A stretch of DNA of 64,000 nt from Celeribacter indicus (GTDB taxonomy: Bacteria > Pseudomonadota > Alphaproteobacteria > Rhodobacterales > Rhodobacteraceae): NCBI RefSeq assembly GCF_000819565.1, contig NZ_CP004393.1, positions 1,550,001 to 1,614,000 on the forward strand. The letters run 5' to 3'. The notes beneath the pieces are model-generated. The model made no database searches. It saw only the letters and a program-made list of their open reading frames with translations, and had not been told where the DNA came from. Positions within the stretch are counted from its first letter, which is position 1; each line of letters starts with the position of its first letter. The position numbers and the translations under genes were made by a program. Below, piece by piece: positions 29,229 to 37,889 of this stretch.

Positions 29229-29264
29229 GCCCGCGCGCTCTGGTTCGCGGGCGTTAACCTTTTT
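29229..29264 (+). terminator. Terminator-like hairpin after ccmE
   Basis: A 7-bp stem GCCCGCG/CGCGGGC (29229-29235 with 29246-29252) with a 10-nt loop, then GTTAACC and five T (29260-29264). It separates ccmE from the lysis genes. The GTTAACC could also be a CtrA half-site; a full TTAA-N7-TTAA box is not present. Confidence 0.45.
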
Positions 29265-29302
29265 GCGCGATGCTTGTCTCATCAACTGGTGGGACAGAGG
29301 CA

Positions 29303-29914
29303 ATGCAGACAGTTCAGCAGATCGCAGATGACATCATCGCGCGGGAGGGCGGGTTCGTGAACGATCCCGACGATCCGGGCGGGGCGACGAAATACGGCGT
29401 GACCATCGGCACGATGCGCGCGCTGGGCATGGATCTCGACGGCGACGGGCGGGTGACGGAGGGCGACCTGCGCAAGCTCACCCGCGAGGGGGCGCGCGAC
29501 ATCTTCGTCGAACATTACTTCCGCCGCCCGCGGATCGACGAATTGCCGCCGCTGCTCCAGGCGAGCGTCTTCGACATGTATGTGAACGCGGGGGCGAATG
29601 CGGTGCGCATCCTCCAGCGCCTTCTGAACGACATGGGGCAGGGGATCGCCGTGGACGGCCTCATCGGGCCGAAGACCATCGAGGCCGCCCTTCTCGCGCA
29701 ATCGCTTGCGCCGCATCACCTCGCGGATGCCTACGGGATCGCCCGGCGCAACTACTATTATGCCCTCGCCGACCGCCGCCCGGCCTCGCGCAAATACGCG
29801 CGCCGGCGCGACGGCGGCAAGGGCGGCTGGATCCGCCGGGCAGAGGAGTTCATCTCCCCGCGCTATCACCTGACGGAGGCCGAGCATGCCGCACGGGTGG
29901 CGCCATGGGGCTGA
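29303..29914 (+). CDS. Endolysin of the GH108 N-acetylmuramidase type (gene-transfer-agent-like)
   Basis: 203-residue peptidoglycan hydrolase. The N-terminal GH108 domain has IIAREGGFVNDPDDPGGATKYGVT with the catalytic Glu of REGG; a peptidoglycan-binding domain follows (GIAVDGLIGPKTIEAA, then NYYYALADRRP). There is no signal peptide, so a holin is needed. The R. capsulatus gene transfer agent uses an endolysin/holin pair of this kind (rcc00555/rcc00556) coded away from the main GTA cluster. The start at MQTVQQIADD was chosen for fit to the domain. It overlaps the holin gene by 10 nt. Confidence 0.88.
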   Translation: MQTVQQIADDIIAREGGFVNDPDDPGGATKYGVTIGTMRALGMDLDGDGRVTEGDLRKLTREGARDIFVEHYFRRPRIDELPPLLQASVFDMYVNAGANAVRILQRLLNDMGQGIAVDGLIGPKTIEAALLAQSLAPHHLADAYGIARRNYYYALADRRPASRKYARRRDGGKGGWIRRAEEFISPRYHLTEAEHAARVAPWG

Positions 29915-30486
29915 TCGGACGCATCTTCGAGCTGATGTTCGGCGACGGACGCAATGTCGTGAAGGACACGGCGGAGGTCTTCTTCGAGAATGCCGAAGGC
30001 GCGGCGGACCGCGAGGCGGGCCACCGAAAGGCGGCGATGGAGCAGTTCGCCGCCGAATTCGCCGCACCGCGCACGGGGTATTTCGACCGCGTCATGGACG
30101 CGCTCAACCGCGTGCCGCGCCCGCTCATGGCCTTCGGCACGATCGGGCTCTGCATCTCGGCCATGGTCGACCCGATCTGGTTCGCCTCCCGGATGCAGGG
30201 CATCGCCCTCATTCCCGAACCGATGTGGTGGCTCCTGGGCACCATCGTCTCCTTCTATTTCGGTGCGCGCTATCAGGTGAAGTCGCAGGAATTCCAGCGC
30301 TCCGTCGCGGCGACGATGGCGCAGGCGCCGGTGGTGAAGGCCAATCTCGCCGCGCTGAGGGCGCTCGGGGCGGGGGCGGAGGGCGCGGGACCGCCCGTTT
30401 CCGGCGCCGGGGCGGAGGCGGGCGACCTGCCCGGCGCCGGGGCCGCCAATCCCGCGCTCGCCGCCTGGCGGGAGGGACGGGGATGA
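29905..30486 (+). CDS. Holin family protein (GTA_holin_3TM type)
   Basis: 193-residue protein of the three-helix holin family known from alphaproteobacterial gene transfer agents. It has the N-terminal MGLIGRIFELMFGDGRN, a central RVMDALNRVPRPLMAFGT region, and hydrophobic helices around 75-95 and 105-122 (WWLLGTIVSFYFGARYQ). The tail is Gly/Ala-rich and disordered. It would make the membrane lesion that lets the upstream endolysin reach the wall. Starts inside the endolysin gene and overlaps the next gene by 4 nt. Confidence 0.87.
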   Translation: MGLIGRIFELMFGDGRNVVKDTAEVFFENAEGAADREAGHRKAAMEQFAAEFAAPRTGYFDRVMDALNRVPRPLMAFGTIGLCISAMVDPIWFASRMQGIALIPEPMWWLLGTIVSFYFGARYQVKSQEFQRSVAATMAQAPVVKANLAALRALGAGAEGAGPPVSGAGAEAGDLPGAGAANPALAAWREGRG

Positions 30487-30659
30487 CCGACGCTCTCGTG
30501 CTGGCCCTCACCGAACAGGGGCCCTGGGCGCTGCTGGTGGTCTTCCTGCTGCACCGCGACCTGCAACGCGATCACGCGACCCGCGCGACGCTCGACAAGA
30601 ACACCCAGATCCTCGTGGAGATGACCACGATGATCCGCGAACGCCTGCCGAGGGGGTGA
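30483..30659 (+). CDS. Small one-span membrane protein of the lysis cassette
   Basis: 58-residue protein: one N-terminal helix (VLALTEQGPWALLVVFLLH) and a polar, mostly helical tail (DLQRDHATRATLDKNTQILVEMTTMIRERL). The ATG overlaps the holin stop by 4 nt. Its size and topology resemble accessory holin or pinholin-like partners in phage lysis modules, but no family is recognised. Confidence 0.75.
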   Translation: MTDALVLALTEQGPWALLVVFLLHRDLQRDHATRATLDKNTQILVEMTTMIRERLPRG

Positions 30660-30663
30660 GCCG

Positions 30664-30801
30664 ATGACATGCCTTGCACGCCGGCTCGCCGGCCTCGTGA
30701 GAGACCTCCTGTCCGGGCCTTCGCTCGTCCGGGCGCTGAGACGAAACCGCGAGGCGGCCGATGCGCTCGATGCCGCCGTGAGGGAGATGTTGACCCCATG
30801 A
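30664..30801 (+). CDS. 45-residue basic protein of the lysis cassette
   Basis: Encodes MTCLARRLAGLVRDLLSG and continues as a basic, amphipathic-helix-like peptide ending AAVREMLTP. The ATG follows GGGGGTGAG, 4 nt after the previous stop, and its own stop overlaps the next ATG by 4 nt, so it is held in a coupled chain of genes. There is no signal peptide or membrane span. No homologue is recognised. The coupled spacing is the main evidence that it is real. Confidence 0.6.
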   Translation: MTCLARRLAGLVRDLLSGPSLVRALRRNREAADALDAAVREMLTP

Positions 30802-31220
30802 GACAGCTCGTTTCGCTTTACGCCCTGGTCCTGAGCGCCAGCGCCCTCGCCATGCGCGGCCTCGGCTACGAGGCGGCGATGCTCCTGGCCTACGGGACGA
30901 TCGCGCTCATGGCGCTGATGATCTCCGCCACCTTCCTGTGGCTGTGGCAGCTGCGCGCGACGCCGCTCGCGCTCGGCATGTCGCTCTCCTGGGCCGGATC
31001 GGGGCTCACGATCGGCTGGTGGTGGCTCCTCGAGATCGCGGACCATCCCGCCTGGGGACAGGAGGCGGCCGCGCTCTTCGTCGTCCTGTCGATCCTGATC
31101 TGCGGCGCCGTCCTTCACTTCGCGGTGATCCAGGGCACGTTCGGCCTCAGGGGTGGGGCCTTCCTCGTGCCGGTCCTGGCGGCGGCGCTCGTCTCCTTCG
31201 GGGTGGTCCTGCTCCTGTAG
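30798..31220 (+). CDS. Four-helix membrane protein upstream of ccmF
   Basis: 140-residue integral membrane protein with about four helices (LVSLYALVLSASALAM, AAMLLAYGTIALMALMISATFLWLW, ALGMSLSWAGSGLTIGWWWLL, ALFVVLSILICGAVLHFAVI, and a last hydrophobic end FLVPVLAAALVSFGVVLLL). Overlaps the 45-residue gene by 4 nt. No known function; it could belong to the lysis cassette or to the following cytochrome c maturation genes. Confidence 0.75.
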   Translation: MRQLVSLYALVLSASALAMRGLGYEAAMLLAYGTIALMALMISATFLWLWQLRATPLALGMSLSWAGSGLTIGWWWLLEIADHPAWGQEAAALFVVLSILICGAVLHFAVIQGTFGLRGGAFLVPVLAAALVSFGVVLLL

Positions 31221-31380
31221 CGTCGGAGCGGACGGGGAAAGGAGACAGGGAGAGGGGCCCGCGCGGTCCCTCTCCCGCGCAGGCGCAGGCCTGTACGCCG
31301 GCCCTTGCGACATCGGCGCGCAGCCCATTGGCGAGGCCGGGCAATTCCGTGTAGAACATCAGACAAAGAGGAGATCCCCG

Positions 31381-33351
31381 ATGATCGTGGAACTTGGACA
31401 TTTCGCCCTCGTGCTGGCCTTCTTCGTGGCCGTGGTCCAGACCGTGCTGCCGCTCTGGGGCGCACAGACCGGCCGGCGCGCGCTGATGGCGGCCGGCGAA
31501 CCCGCGGCGATGGTGCAGCTCGCGCTCATCGCCTTTTCCTTCTGCGCGCTGACCTATGCCTTCGTCACCTCGGATTTCTCGCTGAGGGTGGTGGTCGAGA
31601 ATTCGCATACGCTCAAACCCATGCTCTACAAGGTCGCCGGCGTCTGGGGCAACCACGAGGGCTCGATGCTCCTCTGGGTGCTGATCCTCGCGCTCTTCGG
31701 CGGCGCGGCGGCGCTGTTCGGCGGCAACCTGCCCGTGACGCTGCGCGCCCGCGTCCTCGGCGTCCAGGCCGCGATCGGGGTCGCCTTCCTCGCCTTCATC
31801 CTCTTCACCTCCAACCCGTTCCAGCGCCTCGCCATGCCGCCGATGAACGGGCAGGATCTCAACCCGCTCCTCCAGGATCCCGGCCTGGCCTTCCACCCGC
31901 CCTTCCTCTACCTCGGCTATGTCGGGCTCTCGATGACCTTCTCCTTCGCCGTCGCCGCCCTGCTCGAGGGCCGGGTGGACGCCGCCTGGGGCCGCTGGGT
32001 GCGGCCCTGGACGCTCGCGGCCTGGGTCTTCCTCACCATCGGCATCGCGCTCGGGTCGTGGTGGGCCTATTACGAACTCGGCTGGGGCGGGTTCTGGTTC
32101 TGGGATCCGGTGGAAAACGCCTCCTTCATGCCCTGGCTCTTCGCCGCCGCCCTGCTGCATTCCGCCATCGTCGTCGAGAAACGCGAAGCGCTGAAAAGCT
32201 GGACCATCCTGCTCGCGATTCTCGCCTTCGGCTTCTCGCTGATCGGCACCTTCCTCGTGCGCTCGGGCGTCATCACCTCGGTCCACGCCTTCGCCAACGA
32301 TCCCGAACGCGGCGTCTTCATCCTGCTGATCCTCGCGGTCTTCATGGGCGGGGCGCTCACCCTCTTCACCCTGCGCGCCTCCGCGATGCAGGCCAAGGGC
32401 GTCTTCTCCATGGTCTCGCGGGAAAGCGCGCTCGTCATCAACAACATCCTGCTCGCCGTCGCGGCCTTCGTCGTCTTCATCGGCACGATCTGGCCGCTCG
32501 TCGCCGAAGCCTTCTGGGACCGCACGCTCTCGGTCGGCGCGCCCTTCTTCAACGCGGCCTTCACGCCCTTCTTCACCGCCCTCGCGATCATCCTGCCCGT
32601 GGGCGCGATCCTGCCGTGGAAACGCGCGCGCCTCGGCGCCACGGCGAAAAAGCTCATCCCCTCCCTGATCCTCGCCCTCGCCGTGCTGGGCCTCGTCTGG
32701 GCGATCCAGACGCAGCAGACCCTGCTCGGCCCGATCGGCCTCGCGCTCGGCACATGGCTCGTCGCGGGGGCGGTGCAGGACCTGCTGCTGCGCACCGGCC
32801 GGCGCCCGAACCTCGGCCGGCTCACCCGCCTGCCGCGCGCCGACTGGGGCCGGCTGTTCGCCCATGGCGGGCTCGGCATCACCATGATGGGCATCGCCGG
32901 GCTGACCGCCTGGACGGTCGAGGACATCCGCGTGGTGCAGGAGGGCGACAGCTTCGAGGTCGCGGGCTACACCATCGCGCTCGATGCGGTCGAGCGCCGG
33001 CAGGGGCCGAACTACGTCACCACCATGGCGACGATACAGGTGTTCGACGGCGACAGGCGCGTCGCCACCCTCCACCCGGAGAAACGCTCCTACCCGGTGG
33101 CGCAGATGCCGACGACCGAGGCGGGAATCGACAACGGCTTCTGGCGCGACGTCTACCTCGTGATCGGCGACGTCCAGGCGAATGGCGGCTGGGCGGTGCG
33201 CACCTATATCAAGCCGCTCGCGAACTGGATCTGGGGCGGCGCGATCATCATGGCGCTCGGCGGCGTGCTCTCGCTCACCGACCGCCGCTACCGCGTCGCC
33301 GCGGGCGCGCGCAAGGCCGCGCCGGCCCCGAGGGAGGTGCCTGCCGAATGA
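31381..33351 (+). CDS. ccmF: Heme lyase subunit CcmF
   Basis: 656-residue polytopic membrane protein, the core of the cytochrome c heme lyase that joins heme from CcmE to apocytochrome c in the periplasm. The tryptophan-rich WWD heme-handling motif GWGGFWFWDPVENASFMPWL is present, along with GVWGNHEGSMLLW and FHPPFLYLGYVG. The start MIVELGHFALVLA has GAGGAGAT upstream; the frame is open earlier but without family likeness. It overlaps ccmH by 4 nt. Confidence 0.96.
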   Translation: MIVELGHFALVLAFFVAVVQTVLPLWGAQTGRRALMAAGEPAAMVQLALIAFSFCALTYAFVTSDFSLRVVVENSHTLKPMLYKVAGVWGNHEGSMLLWVLILALFGGAAALFGGNLPVTLRARVLGVQAAIGVAFLAFILFTSNPFQRLAMPPMNGQDLNPLLQDPGLAFHPPFLYLGYVGLSMTFSFAVAALLEGRVDAAWGRWVRPWTLAAWVFLTIGIALGSWWAYYELGWGGFWFWDPVENASFMPWLFAAALLHSAIVVEKREALKSWTILLAILAFGFSLIGTFLVRSGVITSVHAFANDPERGVFILLILAVFMGGALTLFTLRASAMQAKGVFSMVSRESALVINNILLAVAAFVVFIGTIWPLVAEAFWDRTLSVGAPFFNAAFTPFFTALAIILPVGAILPWKRARLGATAKKLIPSLILALAVLGLVWAIQTQQTLLGPIGLALGTWLVAGAVQDLLLRTGRRPNLGRLTRLPRADWGRLFAHGGLGITMMGIAGLTAWTVEDIRVVQEGDSFEVAGYTIALDAVERRQGPNYVTTMATIQVFDGDRRVATLHPEKRSYPVAQMPTTEAGIDNGFWRDVYLVIGDVQANGGWAVRTYIKPLANWIWGGAIIMALGGVLSLTDRRYRVAAGARKAAPAPREVPAE

Positions 33352-33797
33352 AACGCCTCCTCCTCGTCCTGATGCTCTGCCTCGCCGCCCCGCTTCACGC
33401 GGTCCAGCCCGAGGAGATGCTCGACGACCCGGCGCTCGAGGCGCGGGCGCGCGACATCTCGCAGGGCCTGCGCTGCCTCGTCTGCCGCAACGAGAACATC
33501 GACGAATCGAACGCGGAACTCGCGAAGGACCTGCGCCTGCTCGTGCGCGAGCGGCTCGTGGCGGGCGACACGAACGAGGAGGCGGTGGACTATATCGTCG
33601 ACCGCTACGGCGAATACGTGCTGCTGAAACCGACGCTCACCGGCGCCAACAAGCTCCTCTGGATCGCGGGCCCGGCGATGCTGCTCGTCGCGCTCGGCAT
33701 CGGCTTCGCCTTCATCCGCCGCCGCGGCCATGCGCCCGAACAGGCCGATCTCACCGAGGAGGAGGAGAAACGCCTCCGGTCGCTGCTGAACGACTAG
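33348..33797 (+). CDS. ccmH: Cytochrome c-type biogenesis protein CcmH (thiol reductase)
   Basis: 149-residue membrane-anchored periplasmic protein that reduces the CxxCH site of apocytochromes before heme attachment. It has a signal peptide (LLLVLMLCLAAPLHA), the redox motif LRCLVCRNENIDES (Cys43, Cys46), and a C-terminal membrane helix (LLWIAGPAMLLVALGIGFAFI). Short form without the CcmI part. Starts in the ccmF stop (ATGA). Confidence 0.95.
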   Translation: MKRLLLVLMLCLAAPLHAVQPEEMLDDPALEARARDISQGLRCLVCRNENIDESNAELAKDLRLLVRERLVAGDTNEEAVDYIVDRYGEYVLLKPTLTGANKLLWIAGPAMLLVALGIGFAFIRRRGHAPEQADLTEEEEKRLRSLLND

Positions 33798-33798
33798 G

Positions 33799-33821
33799 CT
33801 TTTTGCTGCTCCAAATACTCA
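33799..33821 (+). repeat. 3'-end repeat element directly after ccmH
   Basis: A 23-bp unit, T5-GCTGCTCC-AAATACTCA preceded by C, begins one base after the ccmH stop. It is identical base for base to the reverse complement of 52711-52733, and related copies occur at 22.1, 49.0 and 52.66 kb. Confidence 0.8.
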
Positions 33822-33984
33822 TGACCCGGCCGCCGCGCGCGCCCCGGCCGGGCGCGGGCGCCCCCGACAGACGCCCGATGCCCGCACCATGGACCCATGA
33901 AATCCCTGCGTGACGGGGCGTTCCGCTTTCCAAGCGCCGGCCGATCCCTATCCTGAGGGCGACCAGGCGAGGGAGGATATCCGC

Positions 33985-34761
33985 ATGCAGTACGAGACCA
34001 TTCGCGTCGCGCGCGAGGACGGGGTTGCCGTCGTGACGCTCGACCGCCCGGCGGTGCGCAACGCGCTCAACACGCAGATGCGGGCGGAGATCACCCATGC
34101 GGTGCGCGATGCCGCGGCATCGGCGCGGGTGATCGTGCTCACCGGCGGGGGCCGCGCCTTCTGCTCGGGCCAGGATCTCGGGGACGGGGTGAATGCCGCG
34201 ACGGCGGATCTCGAACGGACGCTGCGCGACGAATACGAGCCGATGCTGCATGCGATCCACGACAGCCCGGCGCCCACCATCGCCGCGGTCAACGGCGCGG
34301 CGGCGGGGGCGGGCGCCTCGCTCGCGCTGGCCTGCGACGTGGTGATCGCGACGCAATCGGCGGTCTTCGTCCAGGCCTTCTCCCGCATCGGCCTGATCCC
34401 GGACGCGGGCGGTACCTATGTGCTGCCGCGGCTCGTGGGGCTGGCCCGCGCCATGGGCTCGGCGCTTTTCGCCGACGAGATCTCGGCGGCGCAGGCGATG
34501 GCCTGGGGCATGATCTACGAGGCGGTGCCCGACAGCGATTTCGAGGCGCACTGGCGCGCGCGGGCGGCCTATCTGGCCAAGGGGCCGACGGTCGCCTACC
34601 GCAATGTGAAACGGGCGATGCACGCGTCCTTCGACAACAGCCTGAAGGACCAGCTTGCGCTCGAGGCAAAGCTCCAGACCCAATGCGGCAGCACCCGCGA
34701 TTTCAAGGAAGGCGTGCTCGCCTTCCTCGAGAAGCGCAAACCCTCCTACGAGGGACGCTGA
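33985..34761 (+). CDS. Enoyl-CoA hydratase/isomerase family protein (PaaG-like)
   Basis: 258-residue crotonase-fold protein. The oxyanion-hole strands are GGGRAFCSGQDL and NGAAAGAGASLALACDV; the catalytic-region motif FSRIGLIPDAGGTYVLPRLVG has Asp where hydratases often have the second Glu, a pattern of PaaG-type isomerases. A ring-1,2-epoxyphenylacetyl-CoA isomerase or related beta-oxidation role is plausible, but no paa genes are near. The start follows GGGAGGATAT. Confidence 0.88.
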   Translation: MQYETIRVAREDGVAVVTLDRPAVRNALNTQMRAEITHAVRDAAASARVIVLTGGGRAFCSGQDLGDGVNAATADLERTLRDEYEPMLHAIHDSPAPTIAAVNGAAAGAGASLALACDVVIATQSAVFVQAFSRIGLIPDAGGTYVLPRLVGLARAMGSALFADEISAAQAMAWGMIYEAVPDSDFEAHWRARAAYLAKGPTVAYRNVKRAMHASFDNSLKDQLALEAKLQTQCGSTRDFKEGVLAFLEKRKPSYEGR

Positions 34762-34833
34762 GCGCGGCGGGCGCGTCCGGGGGGGCGCGCCGCCGCCTGA
34801 GCGTCGCGGTGCGGGTGCCGGTCCCGGCATGAA

Positions 34834-34859
34834 AAAACCCGGCCGCGAGGCCGGGTTTT
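34834..34859. terminator. Bidirectional Rho-independent terminator between the hydratase gene and gltA
   Basis: A perfect 11-bp inverted repeat AAAACCCGGCC/GGCCGGGTTTT with a GCGA loop. Each strand ends in a T-run, so it serves both convergent genes. Confidence 0.9.
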
Positions 34860-34882
34860 CCGTCGGGGCGAGAGCGCCGGCC

Positions 34883-36181
34883 TCAGCCGCGGTTCTCGAT
34901 ATCCACATAGGGGCGTTCGGTGGCGCCGGTGTAGAGCTGGCGCGGGCGGCCGATCTTCATCGCCGGATCCTCGATCATCTCCTTCCACTGGGAAATCCAG
35001 CCGACCGTGCGCGACAGCGCGAAGATCGGGGTGAACATCGAGGTCGGGAAGCCCATCGCCTCGAGGATGATGCCGGAGTAGAAATCCACGTTCGGGAAGA
35101 GTTTCTTCTCCGTGAAATACGGATCTTCCAGCGCTTGCTTTTCGAGTTCCTTGGCGACCTGGAGGGTCGGGTTGTTCTCGATGCCCAGAAGCTCCAGAAC
35201 CTCGTCGGCGGACTGTTTCATCACGGTCGCGCGCGGGTCGAAGTTCTTGTAGACCCGGTGGCCGAAACCCATCAGGCGGAACGGATCGTTCTTGTCCTTG
35301 GCGCGGGCGATGAATTCCGGGATGCGGTCCACCGAACCGATCTCGCGCAGCATCTCGAGGCAGGCCTGGTTCGCGCCGCCATGGGCCGGGCCCCAGAGGC
35401 AGGCGATGCCCGCCGCGATACAGGCGAAGGGGTTGGCGCCCGAGGAGGAGGCGAGGCGCACGGTGGAGGTGGAGGCGTTCTGCTCGTGGTCGGCGTGGAG
35501 CATGAAGATGCGGTCCATCGCGCGGGCGAGGATCGGGTTCACCTCGTATTCCTCCGCCGGGACGGAGAAGCACATGCGCAGGAAGTTCGACGCATAGTCG
35601 AGATCGTTGCGCGGATAGACGAAGGGCTGGCCGATCGTGTATTTATAGGCCATCGCGGCGATGGTCGGCATCTTGGCGATCAGGCGGATCGTGGCGACCT
35701 CGCGCTGCCAGGGGTCCGAGATGTCGGTGCTGTCGTGGTAGAAGGCGGACATCGCGCCCACGACCCCGACCATGATCGCCATCGGATGCGCGTCGCGGCG
35801 GAAGCCGGAGAAGAATTTCAGCATCTGCTCATGCACCATCGTGTGCTTGGTGATGCGGCCTTCGAAATCCTCCATCTGCGCGGCGGTCGGCAGTTCCCCG
35901 TAGAGCAGGAGATAGCAGACTTCGAGGAAATGCGACTTTTCGGCGAGGTCGCCGATCGGATACCCGCGGTGCAGCAGCAGGCCCGCCTCGCCGTCGATAT
36001 AGGTGATCGCACTGTCGCAGGAGGCGGTGGAGGTGAAGCCGGGATCGTAGGTGAACACGTCGGCCTGGCCATAGAGCTTGCGGATGTCGATCACGTCAGG
36101 TCCGGCGGTGGGCGAGAGAACGGGAAGCTCGTAGGACTTGCCGTCAAGCGTGAGTGTCGCTGTTTTCTGAGTGTCTGCCAT
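34883..36181 (-). CDS. gltA: Citrate synthase
   Basis: 432-residue type II (hexameric, NADH-sensitive kind) citrate synthase. Motifs: [43 protein letters not shown], and [13 protein letters not shown]; His of LWGPAHGG and RVYKNFDPR form the active site. The start [10 protein letters not shown] has AAGGAA upstream and matches homologues; an ATG 21 nt upstream is less likely. gltX lies upstream on the same strand. Confidence 0.96.
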   Translation of the reverse strand: MADTQKTATLTLDGKSYELPVLSPTAGPDVIDIRKLYGQADVFTYDPGFTSTASCDSAITYIDGEAGLLLHRGYPIGDLAEKSHFLEVCYLLLYGELPTAAQMEDFEGRITKHTMVHEQMLKFFSGFRRDAHPMAIMVGVVGAMSAFYHDSTDISDPWQREVATIRLIAKMPTIAAMAYKYTIGQPFVYPRNDLDYASNFLRMCFSVPAEEYEVNPILARAMDRIFMLHADHEQNASTSTVRLASSSGANPFACIAAGIACLWGPAHGGANQACLEMLREIGSVDRIPEFIARAKDKNDPFRLMGFGHRVYKNFDPRATVMKQSADEVLELLGIENNPTLQVAKELEKQALEDPYFTEKKLFPNVDFYSGIILEAMGFPTSMFTPIFALSRTVGWISQWKEMIEDPAMKIGRPRQLYTGATERPYVDIENRG

Positions 36182-36378
36182 AATCGTTCCTTCGGTTGGC
36201 AACGAACGCCCCCGCTCCGCCTTCGCGGGACGCGGATGCGCCGTTGGTGGTCAGGCGGGCACCCGGCTGCCGGGCGCCGTCCAGGCTGGGGATCCGCGGA
36301 GGATCCCGAAATTCGTCCCGCGATCCCGCGCCGCGGGGACGGCCGGAGATCCGACCCCCCGTCCGCGGACCCGACCGC

Positions 36379-37809
36379 TCAGGCCGCGCGTCCCTGCGCC
36401 ATGAAGTCCTTGAGGCGGGCCAGCGTTTCCTCGCGGCCCAGCACGATCATCATGTCGAGGACGCTGGGGGTGACGGTGCGGCCGGCGAGTGCGGCTCTCA
36501 GGGGGCCGGCCACCTTGCCGAACCCGATGTCCTGCGCCTCCATCACCCGGCCGACGGCCTCCTCCAGATCGTCGCGCTTCCAGCTAACATTTTGCAGGTG
36601 CGGCGTCAATTCTTCCAGTATACCGTTGGATACAGAGCCGAGCTGTTTCGCGGCTTTCTCGTCGAGATCCACGGGCCGTTCGACCAGGGCGAACCGGGCT
36701 TTTTCAAGGAGTTGCGGATAGATCTTTGCCGCGGTCTTGAGAAAGGGCAGGGCTTGCCCAAGACGCGCAAGCTGGCTCTGCATCAATGCGGGTTGACCGC
36801 TCGCCTCGAGATACCCGGCGACTTCGCCCAAGATTTCAGCATCTTCCATGATCGCGAGGTGCTGGCCGCAGATATTCTCCAGTTTCTTCGTGTCGAACCG
36901 CGCCGGGGCCTTGTTGATTCCCGACAGGTCGAACCACTCCCGCGCCTGATCGTCGGTGAAGAATTCGTCGTCCCCGTGGCTCCATCCGAGCCGCGCGAGG
37001 TAGTTGCGCATGCCGGCGGCGGGATAGCCCATGGCCTTGTACTCCGCGACGCCGGTGGCGCCGTGACGCTTCGACATCTTCTTGCCGTCGGGGCCGAAGA
37101 TCAGCGGGATATGGGCGTAGACGGGCAGGGGCCATTCCATCGCGGCATAGATCAGCATCTGCCGCGCGGCGTTGTTGAGATGGTCGTCCCCGCGGATCAC
37201 ATGGGTCACGCCCATGTCGTGATCGTCGACGACAACGGCGAGCATGTAGGTCGGTGTGCCGTCGGAGCGCAGCACGATCATGTCGTCGAGCTGGTCGTTG
37301 CGGATCGTCACATCGCCCTGGACCTCGTCGCGGATCACCGTCACGCCCTCGCGCGGCGCCTTCACGCGGATCGCATAGGGCGCGTCGGGATGGGTCTCGG
37401 GCGGGGCGTCGCGCCACGGGCTTTGAAACAGCGTCGAGCGGCCCCCGGCACGGGCGGCCTCGCGGAAGGCCTCGATCTCCTCCTGGGTGGAGAAACACTT
37501 GTAGGCCTTGCCCTCCGCGAGCATCTGGCGCGCGACCTCGGCATGGCGGCCGGCGCGGGCGAACTGGCTCACCACCTCGCCGTCATGGTCGAGCCCGAGC
37601 CAGTCCATGCCCGCAAGGATGCCCTGCGTCGCGGCCTCGGTCGAGCGCGCGCGGTCCGTGTCCTCGATCCGCAGAAGGAATTTCCCGCCGCGTCCGCGGG
37701 CGTAGAGCCAGTTGAACAGGGCCGTGCGGGCGGTGCCGATGTGCATGTCGCCTGTGGGCGAGGGGGCGATGCGGGTGACGACGTCACGGGCGGCGGGGGT
37801 CGCGGACAT
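36379..37809 (-). CDS. gltX: Glutamyl-tRNA synthetase
   Basis: 476-residue class I synthetase. The HIGH-type motif is HIGT (residues 23-26 in [12 protein letters not shown]) and the KMSKS-type motif is KMSKR (244-248). The start at [18 protein letters not shown] matches the family; the open frame extends 87 nt upstream without likeness. The 3' part (about 36580-36830), which codes the anticodon-binding end, is visibly less G+C-rich than its surroundings. Alphaproteobacteria often have two gltX genes, so this may be one of two. Confidence 0.94.
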   Translation of the reverse strand: MSATPAARDVVTRIAPSPTGDMHIGTARTALFNWLYARGRGGKFLLRIEDTDRARSTEAATQGILAGMDWLGLDHDGEVVSQFARAGRHAEVARQMLAEGKAYKCFSTQEEIEAFREAARAGGRSTLFQSPWRDAPPETHPDAPYAIRVKAPREGVTVIRDEVQGDVTIRNDQLDDMIVLRSDGTPTYMLAVVVDDHDMGVTHVIRGDDHLNNAARQMLIYAAMEWPLPVYAHIPLIFGPDGKKMSKRHGATGVAEYKAMGYPAAGMRNYLARLGWSHGDDEFFTDDQAREWFDLSGINKAPARFDTKKLENICGQHLAIMEDAEILGEVAGYLEASGQPALMQSQLARLGQALPFLKTAAKIYPQLLEKARFALVERPVDLDEKAAKQLGSVSNGILEELTPHLQNVSWKRDDLEEAVGRVMEAQDIGFGKVAGPLRAALAGRTVTPSVLDMMIVLGREETLARLKDFMAQGRAA

Positions 37810-37889
37810 GGGAATGTTAAGCCTTTGGTAACCAGGATGGCGGATGAATGGTGAGAAGGGCATAGGATAACGCGGAAAGGGACACAAGG

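Noticed and set aside
29224..29257. CtrA box upstream of the endolysin gene
   Set aside because: Two TTAA half-sites occur but are 26 nt apart instead of 7; only a half-site can be claimed.
31147..33075. A 642-codon minus-strand frame rich in Glu, Arg, Asp and Gly
   Set aside because: It is the complement of the ccmF coding frame; such acidic/basic low-complexity shadows are common in high-G+C genomes.
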